From Undaria pinnatifida (lineage: Eukaryota; Sar; Phaeophyceae; Laminariales; Alariaceae), in assembly GCA_012845835.1 (NCBI GenBank), contig JABAKD010000018.1:1-64000 (forward strand): a stretch of 64,000 bases of DNA. The letters run 5' to 3'. Numbering within the stretch: the first letter of the stretch is position 1; the number at the start of each line of letters is the position of its first letter. The notes below the pieces were generated by a model, which worked only from the letters and a program-made list of their open reading frames with translations, did no database searches and was not told where the DNA came from. Of the stretch, positions 14,601 through 27,900 are shown one piece after another. The position numbers and the translations under genes are program-made.

Positions 14601-15934
14601 TATTGCCACCTGAGATCAAGGCGTCACGCTTTAGGAGCTTCCAGCCCTTTTTCGGGCCGACCAACGCAACAACTAATGCCAGGACGGTGTACTACGTGAC
14701 GTTCCAAGGAAAACAAAAAATGGTTTAATAAGGCCTGCAATGCAATGTAGTAGCTACGTAATTGTTCTGGGCCGCACCCTGGGTCTCTTGATTACATGAA
14801 ACAAACCCTGAACGCACGCCGCAATAAACATATTTTTTCGCTGTCCGGGGCAAATAACTGCCCCCCATTAGTTCAATCCCTGGTTGCTGCATCGTTTGCG
14901 AGACCCTCAAAGTACTCCCCCTCATCGAAGATCGAGTAGAGGCGAGGTCATACCACTCGATATCGTGCACAACATTCCGCCGTCCACGGATTCGTCGGGG
15001 AGCCCATGTAGTAGTCGCCGCCCCTTCTGCAACGAACGGTAAAAGAATCGACGACAAGCCGTAAGGGAACAGCAGACGCGTTTAGTGAAGAGGGCTTCGA
15101 GCTGTTGTTGTGCTGTACGGTTCACCCAGAACTAGGAGCCAATATGAAGAGTCTGTCCGCCAGAAATATTGACAACTTGGAACACATACCCAAAGCGCTT
15201 TCGCGTTACAACAAAACGAACCATTGTATCGCTTCACCGCCTTAATTGTAGCACATTTGTACCACACGAGGACCAGATCGACGTTAGACCACGCAGCACA
15301 CTTTACGAGGGTTTGCCCTCGGCTACAAGTGATACGTTTGGCACTTTTTCGATGCTCGCTCGAGTGAGTACCTTACACCGTTGGCCATCCGAAACGTCGG
15401 GTGTTTATCGGTAATCTTCCTCGATGTGCACCGACGAAAAAAAAAAAGTGTTTTACGACGGGCCAACCAAACGAGGTTAGGTGTTCAGTCCGTGTCACGT
15501 TAGAGGTAGCACCATTTGGCCAACATATATTTTGAGTGACGCCGCTCGATAGCACCAAATGTAGGGAATGCTAATCTTGGCTCTCCGTCCCACGGTAGGG
15601 GTTTCACGGGTTTTGGATCAAAACGTGTTTGGCCAATTTAGCTCCCCAAGCGAAACACTGCCGGTTAATATCATCTTACAGCAATTATCAGGTTTTATTA
15701 TTGTTGGACTAACAATAGAGGTCATACAAGGTGTTGGTCGGGTTGAGCGGCCGAATACCTTCAAACTCATGTTTTCGGGTGAGATTTTAAGTTCCTCGTG
15801 TGAAGAGCTCACACCTTTTGTGCTGCACCTCTGCGGTGGTATTCTTTTGTTTAGATAACTTTGATAACTACCTTGTCTTCATGCGTAGACCGTGGGTTTA
15901 CGCGCATTCGGTGGCAGTCTTAGTTTCCATAAAT
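11623..15934. other. Unique DNA, no recognised gene
   Basis: Frames of up to about 145 codons occur on both strands (for example 12578-13015, minus), but they overlap other open frames and show no domain. A TA run lies at about 14080-14090. No tRNA, rRNA or known mobile-element protein was recognised. Confidence 0.4.
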
Positions 15935-16150
15935 GATCAAGGCTACGGTAGGGCGGGTGCCCCCTTCTTTCACCCCTTGGATCTGAGACACTCGCACAAT
16001 TGACGCTATACCTCACTGAATAAACACGCTTGTCCATATATTTCGCGAAGGGAAGCTAACCAACCGTTTGCGGATTCAAATCATTCTATAAAAAGTGAGC
16101 GACAAGCTGTGACTGCAGGGAACAGGGTGATCACTCGCGCGGATGGCCCT
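15935..16150 (+). repeat. Dispersed hairpin-ended repeat, family 3, copy b
   Basis: Begins GATCAAGGCTACGGTAGGG followed by a GGTGCCCCC hairpin-like stretch. It ends at GGGAACAGGGTGATCACTCG, and the right arm of the terminal hairpin is degraded (CGCGGATGGCCCT). Same orientation and spacing as copies a, d, e and f. Confidence 0.6.
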
Positions 16151-18232
16151 AGCCACTGCAATAAAGGGCGAAAAAGATACACCCCTACCATAGGCTTGCC
16201 CAATACCCACTTGCGCGGGAGGAGAGGTATTTAGGGACCCACTTATGGAAAGGAGCCTTGGCAACGAAGCGGTACCTATATCGTACGATGGTACGCGTCT
16301 AAGTTTATCCATTAGGCAAAATGAAGTTTCGCTCGGCTGAGATTGCCGTAGGGTTAGAGTTGGGGTCACTCGGTTCCCAGAACGGGGCGAATAACTATAA
16401 TCGACCTGTCAACACTACAATGCCGTAAATTTGACCAATTTGGTAGGTGTTCGTTCCTGCGTGGTCTACAGCCAGTGGAAACATGCGGAAAGACACAGGA
16501 TGAACTCGGAGTCCCGTAAGCGCGCCCATCTCAGCATGTAGTCGTTCCACGCACAGATCTACCTTCGGCAGAGATGTCTGCAGTACATGTTGTCACAAAC
16601 GTTTAAGCCGTGTGCATAAATTGATTATGTCTTCCGAAAGCACGCTGAGATTAAACAAGATAAGATGTACACATATTAGTACGCTCGACTACCATGCCTA
16701 ACGAGCAAACATATTCAGCACACGTGTTTATCATCCGTTCAGACTGGCTACTGCAATGGGGGGGCGAACGGGCCAAAGCACTGCCAGAAAAAAAAACGGA
16801 AAGTGAAACCCAATCACCAGCACCATCCATCAGGCAGTTTACAAACACCGCGGGAAGAAATCAACTATTTTCACCAACCCTTCGGGTTGTCTCTCAGTCG
16901 AGCTGCTGTGGCATGCGTCATACACGTTTGTGTTAACACACCGCGAAAGTGGTACATCCCTACTTTAATTAAGATCCACACCCGGGTGAACACGTTCGGG
17001 TGGACCAGAGAAGGTAAACAGACTCGTCCCGGTCTTTTATCCAGGATAATAACTGTGTTTTTCCTTCCACCCAAACCTGAAATTTTTCCGGGCGAATAAC
17101 GCGCAACTGCAACAAGACATGCAATGCCGTGAAAATGCACGGTAGTCATGCACACACGCGCCCGAGCGCCATGCCTTCGTCGTGCGCAGAGATGCCCCCG
17201 GCTGCTCCCTCCGCGGCTGCAGTAATACTTGGTATATCCGTCCGTAGACCTTGCGGAACCGAAATAAATACTCAATGTACGCGGTGGGAACATCAAACCC
17301 ATTACACGCTGCCCCGATTAAAGACTGTTGTTGGCCTCATCCCATACTCAGACCAGGTATCGGTTCAACCTCTTTAGCACCGAACTTCCGGCATGGGAAC
17401 AAAACTCTTGGTGTTAGACCACAGGAACAAGAAAGTATATGCAATTGGGTTATGGCGGGATAAGACCAAACCTGCAGAGAAGACCGCGCGAAATCAGTGT
17501 ACTGAGGTGGCCTTGAGTAGGGTGTGTACCGCTGGACATCCACCTCAGCACGCGTCGACACCTGTACTGCACTACGGTATGCTCACATGCAGTGGTCCCA
17601 GCAGTACCTGTTGTAGATGTTCGCTGTCCGGGTAGATGAACTCAAACAATTCTATGTTTGACATCGTTCGGGCTTCGCCGTGATCCTGCATTGTTGCACA
17701 TGGAAGCGAGTGCAACATGAGACGGCAGGATCAGTTCTGAAAGTCCCTCTGACCCGTTTAAGATCCGGACAGGGAGCCGGACGCGTCGTTAAATAGCTTG
17801 ATGTGGTGGTAGTAACCTTGGCGCGTGATGTGATACGATATGATAGGGTTACACTGTTTCTATAAACAATTTTCTTATTCATGGGTCTCCTAACCCAAAC
17901 CCGTCGAAGAGTAGCTCTCTTGTTATTATGTGTACTTGTCGTTGAACACCATCATGCCAAAGAGCCTCAGAAATATTTAGAAGCTAACTATCGTATCGTG
18001 GAATGCGTCGTCCCTGGTCAACAAGTTAGAAATGTTCCTCGACCGAGATTACGGCTCGTTAACGTCAAAGTTGTACTCGCTCATTGACGCTTGCTACGAT
18101 ACAGGGGGTACTCTTTCGGACGAAATATTTCTTGCTGCGACAAAACCAAGAGCTACGATCACCTACATGGCTGGACTGTGTGAAACGTTATGGGGCGTTC
18201 TTTACTTGAGACTCTCTACTTCAAGTGAACCA
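16151..18232. other. Unique DNA, no recognised gene
   Basis: No recognised coding region. A 68-residue ATG frame at 17881-18087 (+) starts with a hydrophobic run (ALLLLCVLVV) that resembles a signal peptide but has no homology I can name. An overlapping frame runs through 18032-18235. Confidence 0.35.
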
Positions 18233-18290
18233 TGACTAGGAAGGCGTTCGTTTGCGTAATCCGATCAGCAGTTCTTGGCGCCAGTCCTAA
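18233..18290 (+). repeat. Partial family 2 repeat
   Basis: AACCATGACTAGGAAGGCGTTCG followed by a CGTAATCCGATCAGCAG segment resembles the internal part of family 2 and the partial copy near 34690 (AACCATGACTGATAGGGCAA). No ends are identifiable. Confidence 0.35.
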
Positions 18291-18378
18291 TGTAATACTG
18301 TCGTAAATTTACCCGACTAACCGGGGTAATTCGTCACTTGAGATGGTCAAACAGCCACGAACGTTTGATACAAAATGC

Positions 18379-18625
18379 TTCCCCCCTATACGGGGGGGTG
18401 GCCCCCCGCTTTGGCGTCTTAACTGGACATTCATCAGCCCATGACGCGTCGTACCGTAGAGATACACCTTGTTTGTTAAAAATCCATTGCATACTTTTTC
18501 ATAAACTTTTTCGAACGCACACTGGTGGGGGTGCTTCCAACGCACACTGTCGGGCCCCTGCTAACGCACACTGAAGGGCGTCTCGGGGAAAGGCGTTCGG
18601 GGGGGGCGCGTGCTCCCCCCCCGAC
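18379..18625. repeat. GC-hairpin and minisatellite border of satellite 2
   Basis: 18381-18410 has three alternating C6/G7/C6 runs able to form competing hairpins. AACGCACACTG occurs three times (18514, 18539, 18563) with 24-25 bp spacing. A perfect 10-bp inverted repeat, TCGGGGGGGG (18597-18606) and CCCCCCCCGA (18615-18624), immediately precedes the next tandem repeat. Confidence 0.75.
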
Positions 18626-18628
18626 AAT

Positions 18629-18925
18629 GCTAGTAGCATCCAAGCACCGTTCGGCTGCCCTGCCCACCCAGCGCTTGTGGTGCATTTCAGGACACACACA
18701 ACAACACCAACACACACTACATTTTGGGACACACACAAATATCAACATACACTACACTGCTAGTAGCATCCAAGCACCGTTCGGCTGCCCTGCCAACCCA
18801 GCCCTGCAAACCCAACGCTGGTGGTGCATTTTGGGACACACACACCAACACAACCACACACTACACTGCTAGTGGCATCCAAGAACCGTTCGGCTGCCTG
18901 CCAACCCAGCGCTGGTGGTGCAGGC
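18629..18925. repeat. Short tandem repeat of about 110-130 bp
   Basis: Three copies begin with GCTAGTAGCATCCAAGCACC or its one-base variants, at 18629, 18759 and 18868, each followed by CGTTCGGCTGCC and an ACACACAACACC-rich tail. The third copy is joined to the main satellite at a GCGCTGG microhomology present at both 18909-18915 and 18924-18930. Confidence 0.85.
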
Positions 18926-18930
18926 GCTGG

Positions 18931-21900
18931 AACGTTTGCGCCTCTGCTGTTCGATCCTGCTTGTGCAGGGCATTTATGACAACGAACACAACACAAACCA
19001 CACACACAAAACACACATACCAAAAACATTTTACTTCGTTGTGCCCTGGGCTGCGGGAAAAAAATACCCTCCCAAAAAAACCGCCTCGTCCTTTCAAAAC
19101 CATAAAATTCAAACGGCCCCGCTTCAAATCAAACGGCGTTACGAACTACACCCTGGCACGCAAACATCCTCGCAGCGCACACCGCACGCTCTCTACTTAT
19201 ATCCCTCGTCGGATACACCGCGCTCTTCGGCGTTACGCTGGAACGTTTGCGGCTCTGCTGTTCGATCCTGCCCGTGCGGGGCATTTGGGATGCACACAAC
19301 ACACAACACATACAACACACATTACAAACGTAGTTCACCTCGTTGTGCCCTGGGCTGCGGAAAACAAGTTCCCTCTCAAAACTACCGCCTCGTCCTTACA
19401 AAACCATAAAATTTAAACGGCCGCGTTTCAAATCAAACAGCGCTACGAACTACACCCTGGCTCGCGAACACCTTCGAAGCGCACACTGCACACCCCGTTT
19501 TTCTATCCCTCGTTGGATACACCGCGCTCCTCGGCGTTGCGCTGTAACGTTTGCGTCTCTGCTGTTCGATCCTGCTCGTGCGGGGCATTTGGGACGCACA
19601 CGACACGCACAACACACATAACAAGAACATTTCACTTCGTTGTGCCCTGGGCTGCGGGTGAAAAATTCCCTCCCAAAAATACCGCCTCGTCCTTACAAAA
19701 AAAAAAAAAAATCAAACGGCCGCGTGCTTCAAATCAAACGGCGCTACGAACTACACCCTGGCACGGAAACACCCTCGCAGCGAACACGGCACAATCTCTA
19801 TTTCTATCCCTCGTCGGATACACCGCGCTCCTCGGCGTTACGCTGGAACGTTTGCGGCTCTGCTGTTCGATCCTGCCCGTGCGGGGCATTTGGGATGCAC
19901 ACAACACAAAACACATAACAAACGTAGTTCACTTCGTTGTGCCCTGGGCTGCGGAAAACAAGTCCCCTCTCAAAACTACCGCCTCGTCCTTACAAAACCA
20001 TAAAATTCAAACGGCCGCGCTTCAAATCAAACGGCGCTACGAACTACACATTGGCACGCGAACATCATCGAAGCGCACACTGCACACCCCTTTTTTCTAT
20101 CCCTCGTCGGATACACCGCGCTCCTGGGCGTTGCACTGTAACGTTTGCGTCTCTGCTGTTCGATCCTGCTCGTGCGGGGCATTTGGGACGCACACAACAC
20201 GCACAACACACACAACACACACAACACACATAACAAGAACATTTCACTTCGTTGTGCCCTGGGCTGCGGGAAAAAAATACCCTCCCAAAAATACCGCCTC
20301 GTCCTTACAAAAAAAAAAAAAAAATCAAACGGCCGCGCGCTTCAAATCAAACGGCGCTACAAACTACACTCTGGCACTGAAACACCCTCGCAGCGGACAC
20401 CGCACAACCTCTATTTCTATCCCTCGTCGGATACACCGCGCTCCTCGGCATTACGCTGGAACGTTTGCGCCTCTGCTGTTCGATTCTGCCCGTGCGGGGC
20501 ATTTGGGATGCACACAACACAAAACACATACAACACACATAACAAAAACAGTTCACTTCGTTGTGCCCTGGACTGCGGGAAAAAAAAATTCCCTCTTAAA
20601 ACTACCGCCTCGTCCTTACAAAACCATAAAATTCAAACGGCCGCGCTTCAAATCAAACGGCGCTACGAACTACACCCTGGCACGCGAACAATATCGCAGC
20701 GCGCACTGCACGCCCTCTTTTTCTATCCCTCGTCGGATACACCGCGCTCCTCGGCGTTACGCTGGAACGTTTGCGTCTCTGCTGTTCGATCCTGCCCGTG
20801 CGGGGCATTTGGGATGCACACAACACACAACACATACAACACACATAACAAACGTAGTTCACCTCGTTGTGCCCTGGGCTGCGGAAAACAAGTCCCCTCT
20901 CAAAACTACCGCCTCGTCCTTACAAAGCCATAAAATTTAAACGGCCGCGTTTCAAATCAAACAGCGCTACGAACTACACCCTGGCTCGCGAACACCTTCG
21001 AAGCGCACACTGCACACCCCGTTTTTCTATCCCTCGTTGGATACACCGCGCTCCTCGGCGTTGCGCTGTAACGTTTGCGTCTCTGCTGTTCGATCCTGCT
21101 CGTGCGGGGCATTTGGGACGCACACGACACGCACAACACACATAACAAGAACATTTCACTTCGTTGTGCCCTGGGCTGCGGGTGAAAAATTCCCTCCCAA
21201 AAATACCGCCTCGTCCTTACAAAAAAAAAAAAAAAATCAAACGGCCGCGTGCTTCAAATCAAACGGCGCTACGAACTACACCCTGGCACGGAAACACCCT
21301 CGCAGCGAACACGGCACAATCTCTATTTCTATCCCTCGTCGGATACACCGCGCTCCTCGGCGTTACGCTGGAACGTTTGCGGCTCTGCTGTTCGATCCTG
21401 CCCGTGCGGGGCATTTGGGATGCACACAACACAAAACACATAACAAACGTAGTTCACTTCGTTGTGCCCTGGGCTGCGGAAAACAAGTCCCCTCTCAAAA
21501 CTACCGCCTCGTCCTTACAAAACCATAAAATTCAAACGGCCGCGCTTCAAATCAAACGGCGCTACGAACTACACATTGGCACGCGAACATCATCGAAGCG
21601 CACACTGCACACCCCTTTTTTCTATCCCTCGTCGGATACACCGCGCTCCTGGGCGTTGCACTGTAACGTTTGCGTCTCTGCTGTTCGATCCTGCTCGTGC
21701 GGGGCATTTGGGACGCACACAACACGCACAACACACACAACACACACAACACACATAACAAGAACATTTCACTTCGTTGTGCCCTGGGCTGCGGGAAAAA
21801 AATACCCTCCCAAAAATACCGCCTCGTCCTTACAAAAAAAAAAAAAAAATCAAACGGCCGCGCGCTTCAAATCAAACGGCGCTACAAACTACACTCTGGC

Positions 21901-24900
21901 ACTGAAACACCCTCGCAGCGGACACCGCACAACCTCTATTTCTATCCCTCGTCGGATACACCGCGCTCCTCGGCATTACGCTGGAACGTTTGCGCCTCTG
22001 CTGTTCGATTCTGCCCGTGCGGGGCATTTGGGATGCACACAACACAAAACACATACAACACACATAACAAAAACAGTTCACTTCGTTGTGCCCTGGACTG
22101 CGGGAAAAAAAAATTCCCTCTTAAAACTACCGCCTCGTCCTTACAAAACCATAAAATTCAAACGGCCGCGCTTCAAATCAAACGGCGCTACGAACTACAC
22201 CCTGGCACGCGAACAATATCGCAGCGCGCACTGCACGCCCTCTTTTTCTATCCCTCGTCGGATACACCGCGCTCCTCGGCGTTACGCTGGAACGTTTGCG
22301 TCTCTGCTGTTCGATCCTGCCCGTGCGGGGCATTTGGGATGCACACAACACACAACACATACAACACACATAACAAACGTAGTTCACCTCGTTGTGCCCT
22401 GGGCTGCGGAAAACAAGTCCCCTCTCAAAACTACCGCCTCGTCCTTACAAAGCCATAAAATTTAAACGGCCGCGTTTCAAATCAAACAGCGCTACGAACT
22501 ACACCCTGGCTCGCGAACACCTTCGAAGCGCACACTGCACACCCCGTTTTTCTATCCCTCGTTGGATACACCGCGCTCCTCGGCGTTGCGCTGTAACGTT
22601 TGCGTCTCTGCTGTTCGATCCTGCTCGTGCGGGGCATTTGGGACGCACACGACACGCACAACACACATAACAAGAACATTTCACTTCGTTGTGCCCTGGG
22701 CTGCGGGTGAAAAATTCCCTCCCAAAAATACCGCCTCGTCCTTACAAAAAAAAAAAAAAAATCAAACGGCCGCGTGCTTCAAATCAAACGGCGCTACGAA
22801 CTACACCCTGGCACGGAAACACCCTCGCAGCGAACACGGCACAATCTCTATTTCTATCCCTCGTCGGATACACCGCGCTCCTCGGCGTTACGCTGGAACG
22901 TTTGCGGCTCTGCTGTTCGATCCTGCCCGTGCGGGGCATTTGGGATGCACACAACACAAAACACATAACAAACGTAGTTCACTTCGTTGTGCCCTGGGCT
23001 GCGGAAAACAAGTCCCCTCTCAAAACTACCGCCTCGTCCTTACAAAACCATAAAATTCAAACGGCCGCGCTTCAAATCAAACGGCGCTACGAACTACACA
23101 TTGGCACGTGAACATCATCGAAGCGCACACTGCACACCCCTTTTTTCTATCCCTCGTCGGATACACCGCGCTCCTGGGCGTTGCACTGTAACGTTTGCGT
23201 CTCTGCTGTTCGATCCTGCTCGTGCGGGGCATTTGGGACGCACACAACACGCACAACACACACAACACACACAACACACATAACAAGAACATTTCACTTC
23301 GTTGTGCCCTGGGCTGCGGGAAAAAAATACCCTCCCAAAAATACCGCCTCGTCCTTACAAAAAAAAAAAAAAAATCAAACGGCCGCGCGCTTCAAATCAA
23401 ACGGCGCTACAAACTACACTCTGGCACTGAAACACCCTCGCAGCGGACACCGCACAACCTCTATTTCTATCCCTCGTCGGATACACCGCGCTCCTCGGCA
23501 TTACGCTGGAACGTTTGCGCCTCTGCTGTTCGATTCTGCCCGTGCGGGGCATTTGGGATGCACACAACACAAAACACATACAACACACATAACAAAAACA
23601 GTTCACTTCGTTGTGCCCTGGACTGCGGGAAAAAAAAATTCCCTCTTAAAACTACCGCCTCGTCCTTACAAAACCATAAAATTCAAACGGCCGCGCTTCA
23701 AATCAAACGGCGCTACGAACTACACCCTGGCACGCGAACAATATCGCAGCGCGCACTGCACGCCCTCTTTTTCTATCCCTCGTCGGATACACCGCGCTCC
23801 TCGGCGTTACGCTGGAACGTTTGCGTCTCTGCTGTTCGATCCTGCCCGTGCGGGGCATTTGGGATGCACACAACACACAACACATACAACACACATAACA
23901 AACGTAGTTCACCTCGTTGTGCCCTGGGCTGCGGAAAACAAGTCCCCTCTCAAAACTACCGCCTCGTCCTTACAAAGCCATAAAATTTAAACGGCCGCGT
24001 TTCAAATCAAACAGCGCTACGAACTACACCCTGGCTCGCGAACACCTTCGAAGCGCACACTGCACACCCCGTTTTTCTATCCCTCGTTGGATACACCGCG
24101 CTCCTCGGCGTTGCGCTGTAACGTTTGCGTCTCTGCTGTTCGATCCTGCTCGTGCGGGGCATTTGGGACGCACACGACACGCACAACACACATAACAAGA
24201 ACATTTCACTTCGTTGTGCCCTGGGCTGCGGGTGAAAAATTCCCTCCCAAAAATACCGCCTCGTCCTTACAAAAAAAAAAAAAAATCAAACGGCCGCGTG
24301 CTTCAAATCAAACGGCGCTACGAACTACACCCTGGCACGGAAACACCCTCGCAGCGAACACGGCACAATCTCTATTTCTATCCCTCGTCGGATACACCGC
24401 GCTCCTCGGCGTTACGCTGGAACGTTTGCGGCTCTGCTGTTCGATCCTGCCCGTGCGGGGGATTTGGGATGCACACAACACAAAACACATAACAAACGTA
24501 GTTCACTTCGTTGTGCCCTGGGCTGCGGAAAACAAGTCCCCTCTCAAAACTACCGCCTCGTCCTTACAAAACCATAAAATTCAAACGGCCGCGCTTCAAA
24601 TCAAACAGCGCTACGAACTACACCTTGGCACGCGAACATCATTGAAGCGCACACTGCACACCCCTTTTTTCTATCCCTCGTCGGATACACCGCGCTCCTG
24701 GGCGTTGCACTGTAACGTTTGCGTCTCTGCTGTTCGATCCTGCTCGTGCGGGGCATTTGGGACGCACACAACACGCACAACACACACAACACACACAACA
24801 CACATAACAAGAACATTTCACTTCGTTGTGCCCTGGGCTGCGGGAAAAAAATACCCTCCCAAAAATACCGCCTCGTCCTTACAAAAAAAAAAAAAAATCA

Positions 24901-27900
24901 AACGGCCGCGCGCTTCAAATCAAACGGCGCTACAAACTACACTCTGGCACTGAAACACCCTCGCAGCGGACACCGCACAACCTTTATTTCTATCCCTCGT
25001 CGGATACACCGCGCTCCTCGGCATTACGCTGGAACGTTTGCGCCTCTGCTGTTCGATTCTGCCCGTGCGGGGCATTTGGGATGCACACAACACAAAACAC
25101 ATACAACACACATAACAAAAACAGTTCACTTCGTTGTGCCCTGGACCGCGGGAAAAAAAAATTCCCTCTCAAAACTACCGCCTCGTCCTTACAAAACCAT
25201 AAAATTCAAACGGCCGCGCTTCAAATCAAACGGCGCTACGAACTACACCCTGGCACGCGAACAATATCGCAGCGCGCACTGCACGCCCTCTTTTTCTATC
25301 CCTCGTCGGATACACCGCGCTCCTCGGCGTTACGCTGGAACGTTTGCGTCTCTGCTGTTCGATCCTGCCCGTGCGGGGCATTTGGGATGCACACAACACA
25401 CAACACATACAACACACATAACAAACGTAGTTCACCTCGTTGTGCCCTGGGCTGCGGAAAACAAGTCCCCTCTCAAAACTACCGCCTCGTCCTTACAAAA
25501 CCATAAAATTTAAACGGCCGCGTTTCAAATCAAACAGCGCTACGAACTACACCCTGGCTCGCGAACACCTTCGAAGCGCACACTGCACACCCCGTTTTTC
25601 TATCCCTCGTTGGATACACCGCGCTCCTCGGCGTTGCGCTGTAACGTTTGCGTCTCTGCTGTTCGATCCTGCTCGTGCGGGGCATTTGGGACGCACACGA
25701 CACGCACAACACACATAACAAGAACATTTCACTTCGTTGTGCCCTGGGCTGCGGGTGAAAAATTCCCTCCCAAAAATACCGCCTCGTCCTTACAAAAAAA
25801 AAAAAAAATCAAACGGCCGCGTGCTTCAAATCAAACGGCGCTACGAACTACACCCTGGCACGGAAACACCCTCGCAGCGAACACGGCACAATCTCTATTT
25901 CTATCCCTCGTCGGATACACCGCGCTCCTCGGCGTTACGCTGGAACGTTTGCGGCTCTGCTGTTCGATCCTGCCCGTGCGGGGCATTTGGGATGCACACA
26001 ACACAAAACACATAACAAACGTAGTTCACTTCGTTGTGCCCTGGGCTGCGGAAAACAAGTCCCCTCTCAAAACTACCGCCTCGTCCTTACAAAACCATAA
26101 AATTCAAACGGCCGCGCTTCAAATCAAACAGCGCTACGAACTACACCTTGGCACGCGAACATCATTGAAGCGCACACTGCACACCCCTTTTTTCTATCCC
26201 TCGTCGGATACACCGCGCTCCTGGGCGTTGCACTGTAACGTTTGCGTCTCTGCTGTTCGATCCTGCTCGTGCGGGGCATTTGGGACGCACACAACACGCA
26301 CAACACACACAACACACACAACACACATAACAAGAACATTTCACTTCGTTGTGCCCTGGGCTGCGGGAAAAAAATACCCTCCCAAAAATACCGCCTCGTC
26401 CTTACAAAAAAAAAAAAAAATCAAACGGCCGCGCGCTTCAAATCAAACGGCGCTACAAACTACACTCTGGCACTGAAACACCCTCGCAGCGGACACCGCA
26501 CAACCTTTATTTCTATCCCTCGTCGGATACACCGCGCTCCTCGGCATTACGCTGGAACGTTTGCGCCTCTGCTGTTCGATTCTGCCCGTGCGGGGCATTT
26601 GGGATGCACACAACACAAAACACATACAACACACATAACAAAAACAGTTCACTTCGTTGTGCCCTGGACCGCGGGAAAAAAAAATTCCCTCTCAAAACTA
26701 CCGCCTCGTCCTTACAAAACCATAAAATTCAAACGGCCGCGCTTCAAATCAAACGGCGCTACGAACTACACCCTGGCACGCGAACAATATCGCAGCGCGC
26801 ACTGCACGCCCTCTTTTTCTATCCCTCGACGGATACACCGCGCTCCTCGGCGTTGCGCTGGAACGTTTGCGTCTCTGCTGTTCGATCCTGCCCGTGCGGG
26901 GCATTTGGGATGCACACAACACACAACACATACAACACACATAACAAACGTAGTTCACCTCGTTGTGCCCTGGGCTGCGGAAAACAAGTCCCCTCTCAAA
27001 ACTACCGCCTCGTCCTTACAAAACCATAAAATTTAAACGGCCGCGTTTCAAATCAAACAGCGCTACGAACTACACCCTGGCTCGCGAACACCTTCGAAGC
27101 GCACACTGCACACCCCGTTTTTCTATCCCTCGTTGGATACACCGCGCTCCTCGGCGTTGCGCTGTAACGTTTGCGTCTCTGCTGTTCGATCCTGCTCGTG
27201 CGGGGCATTTGGGACGCACACGACACGCACAACACACATAACAAGAACATTTCACTTCGTTGTGCCCTGGGCTGCGGGTGAAAAATTCCCTCCCAAAAAT
27301 ACCGCCTCGTCCTTACAAAAAAAAAAAAAAATCAAACGGCCGCGTGCTTCAAATCAAACGGCGCTACGAACTACACCCTGGCACGGAAACACCCTCGCAG
27401 CGAACACGGCACAATCTCTATTTCTATCCCTCGTCGGATACACCGCGCTCCTCGGCGTTACGCTGGAACGTTTGCGGCTCTGCTGTTCGATCCTGCCCGT
27501 GCGGGGCATTTGGGATGCACACAACACAAAACACATAACAAACGTAGTTCACTTCGTTGTGCCCTGGGCTGCGGAAAACAAGTCCCCTCTCAAAACTACC
27601 GCCTCGTCCTTACAAAACCATAAAATTCAAACGGCCGCGCTTCAAATCAAACGGCGCTACGAACTACACCCTGGCACGCGAACAATATCGCAGCGCGCAC
27701 TGCACGCCCTCTTTTTCTATCCCTCGTCGGATACACCGCGCTCCTCGGCGTTGCGCTGGAACGTTTGCGTCTCTGCTGTTCGATCCTGCCCGTGCGGGGC
27801 ATTTGGGATGCACACAACACACAACACATACAACACACATAACAAACGTAGTTCACCTCGTTGTGCCCTGGGCTGCGGAAAACAAGTCCCCTCTCAAAAC

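Noticed and set aside
17960-18235. LINE-type endonuclease start (IVSWNASSLVNKLEMF)
   Set aside because: A superficial likeness to the SWNxxSL start of some endonuclease domains, but no catalytic motifs follow within the frame.
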